The notes under the pieces were generated by a model that saw nothing but the letters and a program-made list of their open reading frames with translations, made no database searches and had not been told where the DNA came from. Both the position numbers and the translations under genes were made by a program. A stretch of DNA of 64,000 nt from Pseudoxanthomonas sp. SL93. Its GTDB lineage: Bacteria > Pseudomonadota > Gammaproteobacteria > Xanthomonadales > Xanthomonadaceae. Positions 8,388 through 19,050 of this stretch are shown piece by piece. The stretch covers positions 2,914,001 through 2,978,000 of the forward strand of contig NZ_CP113065.1 of assembly GCF_026625825.1 (NCBI RefSeq), written 5' to 3'. Positions within the stretch are counted from its first letter, which is position 1; the number at the start of each line of letters is the position of its first letter.

Positions 8388-9503
8388 GTGCAGGTGACCC
8401 GCCTTGGCGTGGCAGGACTGCGCCGGTTCCAGCAGATCGAGATGGCTCCCGGTCCCGGGCTCAATCTGGTGACGGGCGACAACGGGGCCGGCAAGACCAG
8501 CCTGTTGGAAGCCCTGCACCTGATGGCCTACGGGCGCAGTTTCCGGGGCCGCGTCCGTGACGGACTGGTCAGCACGGGGCGGGATGCGGTCGAGATCTTC
8601 GTGGAATGGCAGGAACAGACGCTCACCGGCACCCCCTCCCTCCGTACCCGCAAGGCGGGTCTGCGACATACAGGCCAGACCTGGACGGGGCGGCTGGATG
8701 GGGAAAATGTTCCCCAGCTGGGCGATCTGTGTGCCGCGCTGGCCGTCGTCAGCTTCGAGCCCGGCAGCCATGCGCTGGTGACTGGAGGTGGCGAGCCGCG
8801 ACGCCGGTTCGTGGATTGGGGCTTGTTCCACGTGGAACGTGAGGCCGAGGGCGGTGATTTCCTCCGGTTGTGGCGCCGTTATGCGCGCGCCCTGAAGCAG
8901 CGCAATGCCTTGCTGAAGTCGCGGACAGGTGGTAGCCAGCTGGATGCCTGGGATCATGAGCTCGCCGAAGCCGGGGAGCCGCTGACCGAGCGGCGACAGG
9001 CCTATCTCGACCAGCTGCAAGTGGGCCTGGGGGACGTGGCCACCGAGCTCGTGCCCATGCTGGGGCAGGCCACGTTGGAGTTCCAGCCAGGCTGGCGCCG
9101 CCACGAGGTTTCGCTGGCCGACGCCCTGCTGCTCGCCCGCGAACGTGACCGTGCGGCAGGCTACACGTCGGTGGGTCCGCATCGCGCCGACTGGCGGATC
9201 GATTACACGGCCACTCCGCAGCGTGAAACCCTGTCGCGTGGCCAAGCCAAGCTGACTGCCCTCACCTGCCTGCTGGCGCAGGCCCGCGACTTTGCCTCAC
9301 GCCGGGGCGAATGGCCGGTGATCGCACTGGACGACCTGGCATCGGAACTGGACCGCAACCATCAGCGGCGGGTACTGGAGCGCCTGCTGGCTAGCGGCGC
9401 ACAAGTGTTCGTCACCGGGACGGAACCCCCCGCAGGCATGGCGGGCATGGAGGCGCCCCTTACGCTGTTCCACGTGGAACAGGGGGCCATCCGCCCCCTG
9501 TAG
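8388..9503 (+). CDS. recF: DNA replication and repair protein RecF
   Basis: 371 aa starting at GTG 8388, with AAGGA about 10 bases upstream. RecF is an SMC-like ATPase that, with RecO and RecR, loads RecA at single-strand gaps. Walker A is GDNGAGKTS at 30-38; the ABC-like signature region around TLSRGQAKL and Walker B (VIALDDLASELD) lie in the last third. Two parS palindromes are embedded in the frame and are read as FHVE at about residues 147-150 and 361-364. No ATG fits the family N-terminus, so GTG is preferred. Confidence 0.96.
   Translation: MQVTRLGVAGLRRFQQIEMAPGPGLNLVTGDNGAGKTSLLEALHLMAYGRSFRGRVRDGLVSTGRDAVEIFVEWQEQTLTGTPSLRTRKAGLRHTGQTWTGRLDGENVPQLGDLCAALAVVSFEPGSHALVTGGGEPRRRFVDWGLFHVEREAEGGDFLRLWRRYARALKQRNALLKSRTGGSQLDAWDHELAEAGEPLTERRQAYLDQLQVGLGDVATELVPMLGQATLEFQPGWRRHEVSLADALLLARERDRAAGYTSVGPHRADWRIDYTATPQRETLSRGQAKLTALTCLLAQARDFASRRGEWPVIALDDLASELDRNHQRRVLERLLASGAQVFVTGTEPPAGMAGMEAPLTLFHVEQGAIRPL
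8824..8839. promoter_or_regulatory. parS-like site 2, inside recF
   Basis: TGTTCCACGTGGAACG matches 15 of 16 positions of the flanking parS copies; only the last base differs. It is coding, specifying Leu-Phe-His-Val-Glu-Arg in RecF. Confidence 0.75.
9466..9481. promoter_or_regulatory. parS site 3, at the 3' end of recF
   Basis: A second perfect copy of TGTTCCACGTGGAACA, encoding Leu-Phe-His-Val-Glu-Gln just before the RecF C-terminus (GAIRPL). It overlaps by two bases a GC-rich hairpin (9480-9500). Confidence 0.85.
9480..9500 (+). terminator. Hairpin at the recF stop codon
   Basis: CAGGGGGC-CATCC-GCCCCCTG forms a perfect 8-bp stem across the last recF codons, about 40 bases before the gyrB promoter. 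No T-run follows, so it may slow or partly end read-through rather than act as an intrinsic terminator. Confidence 0.35.
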
Positions 9504-9539
9504 CGGACGTCCGGCCTTCAGGGGCTGCCTCGGGCGCGG

Positions 9540-9548
9540 TGCTATAAT
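9540..9548 (+). promoter_or_regulatory. Extended -10 promoter of gyrB
   Basis: TGCTATAAT combines a consensus TATAAT (9543-9548) with the extended -10 TGn motif; no good -35 is found at the usual distance. It lies 82 bases before the gyrB start, implying that gyrB can be transcribed apart from recF. Confidence 0.6.
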
Positions 9549-9567
9549 TCGAACCCGAACCCAATAG

Positions 9568-12069
<2,502 letters not shown>

Positions 12070-12079
12070 CGCCGCGCGA

Positions 12080-12913
12080 ATGAGCGAGGTGCGCCCCCTG
12101 CCCGACGCCATCGACGCGGCGCCGGCCGCCCTGCCCCTGCGCAGCGTGCTGCCGGCCTTCGTCCTCGACGTGGTGCTGGCCATCACGCTGTCGTTCTCGA
12201 TGCTGATGCTGGGTCTGTTCGGTTGGGCAGCTTGGCAGGGAGTGCAGCTCGCGCAGCGGAATGGCGGCGCACTGGATGCGCAGGCCCTGCAGGCGCAGCT
12301 CGGTGCGCCACCGGTTCTGTTCCTGATCGTCATGACGCTGGTCAGTACCGGCGGCACGGCGCTGTTGCTGTATGTCTGGCGACGACGCGCGACTCCGGTC
12401 GAGCGGCGAGCGTCCTTCAACCGACTGCGACACCACCGTACATGGGTGTGGGCGCTGGTGGCGGGGCTGGCGACGTTCCTCTTCAGTTCGCTGATGAGTG
12501 CCGCAGGGCGTGCACTCGGCCTGGATCTCGAACCCAGCAACCTGGACCTGATCCGGGAGGGATTTGCGCGGTATCCCGTGTTCCTGACGCTGTTCGCCGT
12601 GATGCTGGCGCCGTTGTACGAGGAACTTCTGTTCCGGCGCGTCCTGTTCGGACGGCTCTGGCAGGCCGGCTGGCCGGTGTTGGGCCTGGTGCTGAGCAGC
12701 CTGGTCTTCGCGCTGGTCCACGAGCTCCCCGGCCTCAACGGCAAACCCATGGCCAGCACGGTGTTCCTCATCCTGGTCTACGCCGGCATGGGCGGGATGT
12801 TTGCGTGGGTCTATCGCCGGACGCAGACGCTGTGGGCGCCGATCGCAGCCCATATCCTGAACAATGCGATAGCGCTGGCTGTCTTGCAGGTTTACGGCAG
12901 CGCGCCGGTTTAA
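12080..12913 (+). CDS. CPBP-family intramembrane metalloprotease
   Basis: 277 aa, starting 10 bases after the gyrB stop, probably read through from gyrB. Members of the CPBP (Abi/CAAX protease) family are multi-pass inner-membrane glutamate/histidine proteases. Hydrophobic segments are visible at about 24-50, 78-99, 122-140, 166-180, 197-213 and 226-245. The family motifs are EELLFRR at 181-187, the FALVHE segment with His214, and AAHILNN at 256-262. The N-terminal ~20 residues are acidic and Pro/Ala-rich. The physiological substrate cannot be read from sequence. Confidence 0.85.
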   Translation: MSEVRPLPDAIDAAPAALPLRSVLPAFVLDVVLAITLSFSMLMLGLFGWAAWQGVQLAQRNGGALDAQALQAQLGAPPVLFLIVMTLVSTGGTALLLYVWRRRATPVERRASFNRLRHHRTWVWALVAGLATFLFSSLMSAAGRALGLDLEPSNLDLIREGFARYPVFLTLFAVMLAPLYEELLFRRVLFGRLWQAGWPVLGLVLSSLVFALVHELPGLNGKPMASTVFLILVYAGMGGMFAWVYRRTQTLWAPIAAHILNNAIALAVLQVYGSAPV

Positions 12914-12984
12914 TGTGATTGACGAAAGTTTAAGATCGTCTTGCCCACACTGGCTGCGTACTCAAGACGCCTAAGGGGGCAGGC

Positions 12985-13791
12985 ATGAAACCCATGATTC
13001 TCGCGACAGCCATTGCGCTGGGCCTGACCGCCTGTGCCACCACCACGTCGCCCACCGGGCGCACGCAGATGGTGGGCGGCGTGTCGCAGGCACAGCTCGA
13101 CCAGCTGGGTGCGCAGGCCTTCGCCGAGACCAAGGCCAAGGAAACCCTCAACCGCGACGCACGCCAGAATGCGTACGTCACCTGCGTGGTCAATGCGCTG
13201 GTGCGCCAGCTGCCGCCGGAACAACGCAACGTGGCTTGGGAAACGGCGGTTTTCACCGACAACGAACCCAATGCCTTCGCGCTTCCGGGGGGCAAGGTCG
13301 GCGTCAACACCGGCATCTTCACCGTGGCGAAGAACCAGGACCAGTTGGCGGCCGTGATCGGCCATGAGATCGGCCATGTGATCGCGCGCCACCATGAGGA
13401 GCGCATCACCCGCCAGATGGGTGCGCAGGCAGGCCTTGGCGTACTGGGTGCCTTGGCAGGTGCGCGTTACGGCGAAGGCGCCGCCAGTACCGTGAACCAG
13501 CTCGGTGGCATGACCGCGCAGGCGGCGTTTCTGCTGCCCGGATCCCGCACCCAGGAAAGCGAAGCGGATGTGGTCGGACAGCGTCTGATGGCACAAGCCG
13601 GCTTTGACCCCCGCCAGGCGGTCGGCCTGTGGCAGAACATGATGGCTGCCAGCGGCGGACGCTCGCCACAATGGCTGTCGACGCACCCGGATCCCGCAAA
13701 TCGCATCCGTGAGCTCGATCGCGACGCCCCCTCCCTCGTCCCCACCTACGAGGCGGCCCGCAGGGCCGGAAACACCCCGAAATGCGGCTGA
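12985..13791 (+). CDS. M48-family metallopeptidase lipoprotein (LoiP/YcaL type)
   Basis: 268 aa. A short signal peptide ends in LTAC (Cys17), so the protein should be lipid-anchored facing the periplasm. The zinc site HEIGH is at 127-131 and the third ligand is probably Glu193 in ESEADVVG. PNAFALPGGKVGVNTGIF before the zinc motif is characteristic of periplasmic M48 proteases that take part in outer-membrane protein quality control. A Gly/Ala-rich stretch (about 145-185) follows. Ribosome site GGGGGCAGGC precedes ATG 12985. Specific substrate unknown. Confidence 0.88.
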   Translation: MKPMILATAIALGLTACATTTSPTGRTQMVGGVSQAQLDQLGAQAFAETKAKETLNRDARQNAYVTCVVNALVRQLPPEQRNVAWETAVFTDNEPNAFALPGGKVGVNTGIFTVAKNQDQLAAVIGHEIGHVIARHHEERITRQMGAQAGLGVLGALAGARYGEGAASTVNQLGGMTAQAAFLLPGSRTQESEADVVGQRLMAQAGFDPRQAVGLWQNMMAASGGRSPQWLSTHPDPANRIRELDRDAPSLVPTYEAARRAGNTPKCG

Positions 13792-13924
13792 CACACGCCC
13801 CGGTATTGTTGCTTCGCAACACCTGAAACTGTATCCGCCGACCGTTGGTTTCTGTTAGTTTTGCCGGCCCCGCACGCAGGCGGGTTGGACCGTCATCCCC
13901 CCGGATGGCCTGATGAGGTTAGAC

Positions 13925-15115
13925 ATGAAGCTTTCCATGCAGAAAAAGACCGTACTCAGCCTGATGCTGCTGGCCGCCTTCGGCGGTGGCATCGTCGCCG
14001 ACGCCGTGGCGTTCGACGCCCGTTCGCCGGACCGCAGCTCGCGCAACAAGAGCCAGAAGGCGGAAGTGCGCTACCCCGACGCCACCCGTGAGGAGCCCAA
14101 GACCAAGGCGTCCACGAAGATGCAGGGCAAGCTGAGCAAGCTCTTCAAGGCTTACGAGAAAGAAAACAACGACGCCGAGACGCTGGCCCTGGCCCAGGAC
14201 CTGCTGGCCGATGCGGGCGCCAACGAATACGACAAGGGCATGGCCGCCCAGCTGGGCGCGCAGGCCGCGTACAACCTGGACGACACCGCGACCGCGAAGA
14301 AACTGCTGCAGCAGGTCGTCGAGCTCAACAGCCTCGACAACAACGCGCACTACCAGGCCATGCTGATGCTGGCCCAGCTGCAGCTGCAGGACGACGAGTT
14401 CGTGCCGGGCATGGCCATGCTGGACCGCTACCTGGCCGAGACCAAGTCGACCAAGCCGGAAGACCTGATCCAGAAGGGCCAGGCGCTGTACCAGATGGAA
14501 AAGTACGCCGAGGCCATCCCGGTGCTGCAGCAGGCCATCGCCGCCACCCCGGAGCCGAAGGACAGCTGGTACAGCCTGCTGCTGGCGTCCTACGCCGGCG
14601 CGGACCAGCCGGGCGAGGCGGTCAAGATCGCCGAGCAGCTGGCCGCCAAGAATCCCGCCGACAAGAAAGCCCAGTTGAACCTGGTGGCCACGTACCAGCA
14701 GGCCGACCAGTTCGACAAGGCCGCCGCCGCACTCGAGAAGATGCGGGCCGCCGGCCAGATGACGGAAGAGAAGGAGTACCGCCAGCTCTACGTCACCTAC
14801 GCCAACATGGACGGCAAGGAGAAGGAAGTCATCTCCGTCGTCAACGAAGGTCTGCAGAAGGGCGTCCTGAAGCCGGACTACCAGACCCAGCTGGCACTGG
14901 CGCAGGCCTACTACTACTCCGAGCAGATCGCGCCGGCCATTGACGCCTGGCAGAAGGCGGCCCCGCTGGCCCCCAACGGTGACACCTACCTCAACCTCGC
15001 CCGCGTGCTGTGGCAGGAAGGTCGCGTGCCGGAAGCCAAGGTGGCCGCCCGTGCCGCCCTGGACAAGGGTCTGAAGAAGCCGGAAGACGCGAAGAAGATC
15101 ATCGCCCTGCCCTGA
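13925..15115 (+). CDS. Tetratricopeptide-repeat periplasmic protein upstream of tonB
   Basis: 396 aa from ATG 13925, chosen because GAGG lies 6-9 bases upstream; an ATG 12 bases earlier is also in frame. An N-terminal hydrophobic segment (TVLSLMLLAAFGGGIVADAVA) looks like a signal peptide. The rest is helical with TPR-like units, for example LIQKGQALYQMEKYAEAIPVL, YSLLLASYAGADQPGEAVKI, and TYLNLARVLWQEGRVPEAKVA near the C-terminus. Its position immediately ahead of tonB-exbB-exbD suggests a role in envelope energy transduction, but that is guilt by association; no catalytic motif is seen. Confidence 0.75.
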   Translation: MKLSMQKKTVLSLMLLAAFGGGIVADAVAFDARSPDRSSRNKSQKAEVRYPDATREEPKTKASTKMQGKLSKLFKAYEKENNDAETLALAQDLLADAGANEYDKGMAAQLGAQAAYNLDDTATAKKLLQQVVELNSLDNNAHYQAMLMLAQLQLQDDEFVPGMAMLDRYLAETKSTKPEDLIQKGQALYQMEKYAEAIPVLQQAIAATPEPKDSWYSLLLASYAGADQPGEAVKIAEQLAAKNPADKKAQLNLVATYQQADQFDKAAAALEKMRAAGQMTEEKEYRQLYVTYANMDGKEKEVISVVNEGLQKGVLKPDYQTQLALAQAYYYSEQIAPAIDAWQKAAPLAPNGDTYLNLARVLWQEGRVPEAKVAARAALDKGLKKPEDAKKIIALP

Positions 15116-15192
15116 TCCGATCCATGACACCGTAGGCCAAAATCACAACAGATGATGGTGCAGCGGGGCCTGATTGGTATAAGCTGGGGATT

Positions 15193-15217
15193 CCGCCGAC
15201 AAAAAGCTCGTCGGCGG
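15193..15217 (+). promoter_or_regulatory. Hairpin in the tonB leader
   Basis: CCGCCGAC and GTCGGCGG pair around an A-rich 9-base loop (AAAAAGCTC), about 60 bases before tonB. A TATAAG that could serve as a -10 lies just upstream near 15177. The hairpin may end the upstream transcript or regulate tonB; neither is certain. Confidence 0.35.
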
Positions 15218-15274
15218 GTTCCGAATCAAACGTGGTGCCCAGGCACCCGTATCCAACCTTGAGTTAATTGGCGC

Positions 15275-15949
15275 ATGGCTGAACAACTGGTCATCAACAG
15301 GTACAGGGACGAGGAAGAGGACACGAGCCTCAACTGGCCCCGTATCATCGGTATTGCCTTCGTGATCGCGTTGCATGCAGCCGCGCTGCTTGCCTTGTTG
15401 ATCCCGGCTGTCGCCCCGCCGGCGGAGAAGGAGCAGGAGCGCCGTACGTCGGTCGTCATCGTCGACGCGCCGCCGCCGCCTCCCCCGCCGCCGCCGCCGC
15501 CGCCGCCGCAAGACACCCCGCCGCCGCCGGTGAAGAACCTGGCGCCGCCGAAGACCACGCCGTTGCCGCCGCCGCCGGAAGCCCCGCCGGTCGACATCGC
15601 CGAGCCGCGTCCGACCGATATCGTGACGCCGCCGTCGCCGCCCGCACCGCCTGCGCCGTCGCCGGACATCGGCGCCAGCGTCGACATCTCGTCCAAGAAC
15701 ATGAACCCGCCCCGTTACCCGCCGGCAGCCGCCCGCGCCGGTATCGAAGGCACGGTCATCCTGATCATCGACGTTGATGCCAATGGCAACGTGACCAACG
15801 TGTCGGTGGAAAAATCCAGCCGCAACCGCGATCTCGACCGCGCGGCCATGGATGCTGCACGCAAGTGGCGCTTCAATCCGTCCATCTCCAATGGCCAGAA
15901 GGCTGCGGGCCGTGTCCGCGTCCCGGTGGACTTCAACATGGGTGGCTGA
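15275..15949 (+). CDS. tonB: Energy transducer TonB
   Basis: 224 aa. TonB spans the periplasm and passes proton-motive-force energy from ExbB-ExbD to outer-membrane receptors. An acidic/basic N-terminus precedes a single membrane anchor (about 24-46, containing the conserved His34-type position), then a proline-rich rod (about 65-137) with an uninterrupted run of 13 prolines at 66-78. The C-terminal TonB domain (about 143-224) has PPRYPPAAARAGIEGTVILI and ends in RVRVPVDFNMGG. exbB, exbD1 and exbD2 follow in the same direction. At least two TonB receptors in this window could be clients. Confidence 0.95.
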   Translation: MAEQLVINRYRDEEEDTSLNWPRIIGIAFVIALHAAALLALLIPAVAPPAEKEQERRTSVVIVDAPPPPPPPPPPPPPQDTPPPPVKNLAPPKTTPLPPPPEAPPVDIAEPRPTDIVTPPSPPAPPAPSPDIGASVDISSKNMNPPRYPPAAARAGIEGTVILIIDVDANGNVTNVSVEKSSRNRDLDRAAMDAARKWRFNPSISNGQKAAGRVRVPVDFNMGG

Positions 15950-16028
15950 TGCCGGCACCCGGCATCAACCCCGTTCCATTCCGTAATCCGCAACACTCTC
16001 AATCAACACACATATAAAGGTAAGCGTC

Positions 16029-16784
16029 ATGCTGCAGGAAACCATCATTGCCGCCGCAGCGGGGGGCAACAACGCCGCGAACGCCCTCTCGCAGATGGGC
16101 TTTGAACACATGATCAGCGAGATGACCAGCAAGCCCGGCGAATTCGTCGTGTCTTGGGTCGTCCTGCTCACGCTGGTGATCATGTCGGCCATGTCCTGGT
16201 ACTGGACGGTCATCAACGCGCTGAAGAGCACCCGCCTGAAGGGCCAGGCCGACCGCGTCACCAGCACGTTCTGGGAAACCCCGAACGCGCAGGACGCCAT
16301 CCGCCTGATGGAAGAGCAGCCCAAGAACGAGCCGTTCTCCAAGATCGCGCTCGACGCTGCCATGGCCGCCGCCCACCACCAGCGCCAGGAAGGCTCCAGC
16401 CTCGCCGAATCGCTGAGCCGTTCGGAATTCGTGGACCGCGCCCTGCGTCAGGCCGTGACCCGTGAATCCTCGAAGCTGCAGACGGGCATGACCCTGCTGG
16501 CCACCGTGGGTGCGACCGCCCCGTTCGTGGGTCTGCTGGGTACGGTGTGGGGCATCTACGGCGCGCTGATTCGCATCGGTGCCACCGGCCAGGCCTCCAT
16601 CGACGCCGTTGCCGGCCCGGTGGGTGAAGCGCTGATCATGACCGCCATCGGTCTGTTCGTCGCCATCCCGGCCGTGTTCGCCTACAACTTCTTCAGCAAG
16701 ATCAACAGCTCGACGATCGCGAAGTTCGACACGTTCGCTCACGATCTGCACGACTTCTTCGCCACCGGCTCGCGCGTTCGCTGA
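16029..16784 (+). CDS. exbB: Biopolymer transport protein ExbB
   Basis: 251 aa with three membrane segments (about 37-57, 154-176, 196-216), as in the MotA/TolQ/ExbB proton-channel family. The pentameric ExbB ring surrounds ExbD helices in the inner membrane and uses proton flow to energise TonB. The conserved channel stretch TLLATVGATAPFVGLLGTVWGIYGA and the following EALIMTAIGLFVAIPAVFAYN are clear. AAAGGTAA precedes ATG 16029. Confidence 0.95.
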   Translation: MLQETIIAAAAGGNNAANALSQMGFEHMISEMTSKPGEFVVSWVVLLTLVIMSAMSWYWTVINALKSTRLKGQADRVTSTFWETPNAQDAIRLMEEQPKNEPFSKIALDAAMAAAHHQRQEGSSLAESLSRSEFVDRALRQAVTRESSKLQTGMTLLATVGATAPFVGLLGTVWGIYGALIRIGATGQASIDAVAGPVGEALIMTAIGLFVAIPAVFAYNFFSKINSSTIAKFDTFAHDLHDFFATGSRVR

Positions 16785-16830
16785 GCCGGCGGTAGCAAGC
16801 AGTCAACGCAACGTTTAGACGGAGCCTGTT

Positions 16831-17256
16831 ATGGCGTTCAGTAGTGGTAATAGCAGTGGCCCGATGGCCGAGATCAACGTCACGCCCCTCGTGGACGTGA
16901 TGTTGGTGCTGCTGATCATCTTCATCATCACCGCGCCGCTGATGTCGCACAAGGTGAAGATCGAGCTGCCCGAGGCGAACCTTGTGCAGAAGGATGATCC
17001 AGAAGCGCCGAAGACGCCGCCCATCACCATTTCGGTGAAGGAAGACGGTTCCCTGTACTGGGGCGACGAGCCCGTCAGCAAGGAAATCCTGGAATCGCGT
17101 CTGTCCAGTGCGGCCCAGCTGCAACCGCAGCCGAAGTTGAACCTGCGTGGCGACAAGACGACCAAGATGGGCACCATCCAGGAAGTCACCAAGATCGCGC
17201 AGGGCCAGGGCATGCTGGACATCGGCTACGTGGCCACGAAAGTGAAGGGGCAGTAA
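16831..17256 (+). CDS. exbD: Biopolymer transport protein ExbD (first copy)
   Basis: 141 aa. ExbD pairs with ExbB and carries the conserved membrane Asp that takes part in proton transfer, here in [19 protein letters not shown] (about 14-32). The C-terminal periplasmic domain follows. It opens MAFSSGNSSGPMAEINVTPL, nearly the same as the next gene, so the pair arose by tandem duplication. In Xanthomonas campestris the second copy (exbD2) has a pathogenicity-related role while exbB and exbD1 are essential for iron uptake. Confidence 0.94.
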   Translation: MAFSSGNSSGPMAEINVTPLVDVMLVLLIIFIITAPLMSHKVKIELPEANLVQKDDPEAPKTPPITISVKEDGSLYWGDEPVSKEILESRLSSAAQLQPQPKLNLRGDKTTKMGTIQEVTKIAQGQGMLDIGYVATKVKGQ

Positions 17257-17259
17257 GCC

Positions 17260-17670
17260 ATGGCATTCAGTAGTGGTGGAAGCAAGGGCCCGATGGCCGA
17301 CATCAACGTCACGCCCCTGGTGGACGTGATGCTGGTGCTGCTGATCATCTTCATCGTGACCGCGCCGATCATGACCTATCCGATCGAAGTGGCCCTGCCG
17401 CAGCGCGTGATCAACCCGCCGCCGCAGGTGCGCGAACCGCCGCCGCCGATCGACCTGCGCATCGACGCTGCCGGTTCCGTGTACTGGAACAACAGCCCGG
17501 TGAACGTCAACGATCTGCAGCAGCGCATGGAAGACGAAGTCCAGCGCGATCCGACCAACCAGCCGGAGCTGCGCATCGAAGCCAACTCGGAAGCGCAGTA
17601 CGACATCATGGCCAAGGTACTGGCCGCGGCGAAGAACGCGCAGATGATGAAGATCGGTTTCGTGCAGTAA
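17260..17670 (+). CDS. exbD2: Biopolymer transport protein ExbD (second copy, ExbD2-like)
   Basis: 136 aa, starting 3 bases after the first exbD stop, thus translationally linked. The N-terminal segment [20 protein letters not shown] and the membrane helix with its Asp are almost identical to copy one. The periplasmic part has diverged strongly (Pro-rich [17 protein letters not shown] at about 45-62), suggesting division of labour. A strong intrinsic terminator follows at 17697. Confidence 0.93.
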   Translation: MAFSSGGSKGPMADINVTPLVDVMLVLLIIFIVTAPIMTYPIEVALPQRVINPPPQVREPPPPIDLRIDAAGSVYWNNSPVNVNDLQQRMEDEVQRDPTNQPELRIEANSEAQYDIMAKVLAAAKNAQMMKIGFVQ

Positions 17671-17696
17671 ACCTGACGCTTCAGCAAGACCTTGAG

Positions 17697-17726
17697 ACGC
17701 CGCCCGGAAGGGCGGCGTTTTCTTTT
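17697..17726 (+). terminator. Rho-independent terminator of the tonB-exbB-exbD operon
   Basis: ACGCCGCCC-GGAA-GGGCGGCGT (perfect 9-bp stem, stable GGAA tetraloop) is followed by TTTTCTTTT. This is a textbook intrinsic terminator, 26 bases past the second exbD. Confidence 0.93.
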
Positions 17727-17843
17727 GCGTCATCCTCGTCGGGATGGCGCCACGGCTATCCCACCAAGCCGCTGCGGGGGCTTGCGGACCCTGCAGCGCA
17801 GGCGTAGCGTCGGCAGCGACGGTACCCACAGAAGGAGTCCGCA

Positions 17844-18239
17844 ATGGCTTTCTCCGCCCCTGCTTCCCGTTCCGCCCTGGCCGACATCAACATCACGCCG
17901 TTGGTCGACGTGATGCTGGTGTTGCTGGTGATCTTCATGGTCACGGCACCGATGCTGTCGCGACCGCTCAACCTGGTGCTGCCGCAGCCCACCGACAGAC
18001 AGGTCGCGGTACCTCCCACGCAGTTGCTGCTGCAGGTGGACCTGGACGGTGGTTATCGCCTGGACGATCGCCCGACAACGCTGGCGCAGCTGCGCACGCA
18101 GCTGGAAGAGGCGCGCATCTCCGATCCGCGCACGGTGCTGCAGGTACAGGCCGCCGAAGGCGCGGAGTACCAGCGCATGGTCGAGGCCATGGCCGTGGTG
18201 GAAGCCAGCGGCTTCCCGCAGATCACCCTGCGGCAATAG
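17844..18239 (+). CDS. ExbD/TolR-family biopolymer transport protein (third copy)
   Basis: 131 aa, with ribosome site AGAAGGAG 12 bases before ATG 17844. It repeats the pattern [26 protein letters not shown] (about 12-36) with the membrane Asp, but the rest (LQVDLDGGYRLDDRPTTLAQLR and onward) differs from both upstream ExbDs. It is separated from them by the terminator at 17697-17726 and so probably has its own promoter in the 117-base gap; no clear hexamers are seen. It converges on pdxJ with only 6 bases between stop codons. No ExbB/TolQ partner adjoins it. Confidence 0.9.
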   Translation: MAFSAPASRSALADINITPLVDVMLVLLVIFMVTAPMLSRPLNLVLPQPTDRQVAVPPTQLLLQVDLDGGYRLDDRPTTLAQLRTQLEEARISDPRTVLQVQAAEGAEYQRMVEAMAVVEASGFPQITLRQ

Positions 18240-18245
18240 GCGGGA

Positions 18246-19028
18246 TCAGCCGGTCCGCCCGGAAGGGCGGGCCGCGGCGGCTTGGTCGAGGATGGCCAGG
18301 TAGTTCTGCACCGTCCGCTGCAGGCCGGCATAGAGGGCCTCGCCGATCAGTGCGTGGCCGATGGAGACTTCCAGTACGCCCGGCACGGCTTCCAGGAACT
18401 CCTCCAGGTTCGCCTGGCTCAGGTCGTGCCCCGCATTGACGCCCAGCCCGAGTGAACGCGCCTGGCCTGCCGTCGCGGCGCAACGCGCAAGTTCCGCATC
18501 CGCGTTGCCGCGTGCAAGTGCCTCGGCGAAGGGACCGGTATAGATCTCGATGCGGTCGGCCCCGATCGCGGCTGCCTGATCCAGACCCTCGCAACCGGCA
18601 TCGACGAACAGGCTGACCCGGCAGCCCATCGCCCTGAGTTCGCCGACGAGGGGACGCAGGCGTTCGGCATCACGGCTGAAATCGAACCCATGGTCAGAGG
18701 TGATCTGGCCGTCGCCATCGGGCACCAGCGTGGCCTGTGCCGGACGGACCTGGTCGCACAGCGCCAGGAAGCCCGGGTATCCGTCCCGCGGCGGTGCGAA
18801 TGGATTGCCTTCCAGGTTGAATTCCACGCCGCTTTCCCGCGTCAGCACCGACAGCGCCAGCACGTCATCGGTGCGGATGTGGCGCTGGTCGGGCCGGGGG
18901 TGAACGGTGATGCCGTGCGCGCCGGCATACAGGCAGGTGCGGGCAGCCCGCACCACGTCCGGTTCGCTGCCACCACGCGAATTGCGCAGCACCGCGATCT
19001 TGTTGACGTTGACGCTGAGCAGGGTCAC
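18246..19028 (-). CDS. pdxJ: Pyridoxine 5'-phosphate synthase
   Basis: 260 aa, slightly longer than the usual ~240. PdxJ condenses 1-deoxyxylulose 5-phosphate with 3-amino-2-oxopropyl phosphate in the last ring-forming step of vitamin B6 synthesis. TIM-barrel signatures present: [16 protein letters not shown] at the start, [46 protein letters not shown] and [12 protein letters not shown]. Its start lies 22 bases after the stop of a small membrane-protein gene in the same direction. Confidence 0.95.
   Translation of the reverse strand: MTLLSVNVNKIAVLRNSRGGSEPDVVRAARTCLYAGAHGITVHPRPDQRHIRTDDVLALSVLTRESGVEFNLEGNPFAPPRDGYPGFLALCDQVRPAQATLVPDGDGQITSDHGFDFSRDAERLRPLVGELRAMGCRVSLFVDAGCEGLDQAAAIGADRIEIYTGPFAEALARGNADAELARCAATAGQARSLGLGVNAGHDLSQANLEEFLEAVPGVLEVSIGHALIGEALYAGLQRTVQNYLAILDQAAAARPSGRTG
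18252..18273. terminator. Hairpin in the exbD3-pdxJ convergent junction
   Basis: GGTCCGCCC-GGAA-GGGCGGGCC (9-bp stem with one G-T wobble) lies 13 bases past the third exbD stop and inside the last codons of pdxJ. It could terminate transcription of the third exbD; no T tract follows. Confidence 0.4.
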
Positions 19029-19050
19029 CGCACCGTCCCTGGAAAATGCC

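Noticed and set aside
12919..12950. TTGACG as a -35 for the M48 peptidase gene
   Set aside because: No acceptable -10 hexamer at 15-19 bases downstream.
13807..13821. TGTTGC-TTC-GCAACA hairpin after the M48 gene as an operator related to 44341-44358
   Set aside because: The same arms occur, but the 3-base loop and the position just past a stop fit a simple 3' hairpin; the similarity may be chance.
15465..15515. CCG-repeat tract as a microsatellite or phase-variation switch
   Set aside because: It encodes the in-frame proline run of TonB and mixes CCG, CCC and CCT codons, so it is better explained as coding.
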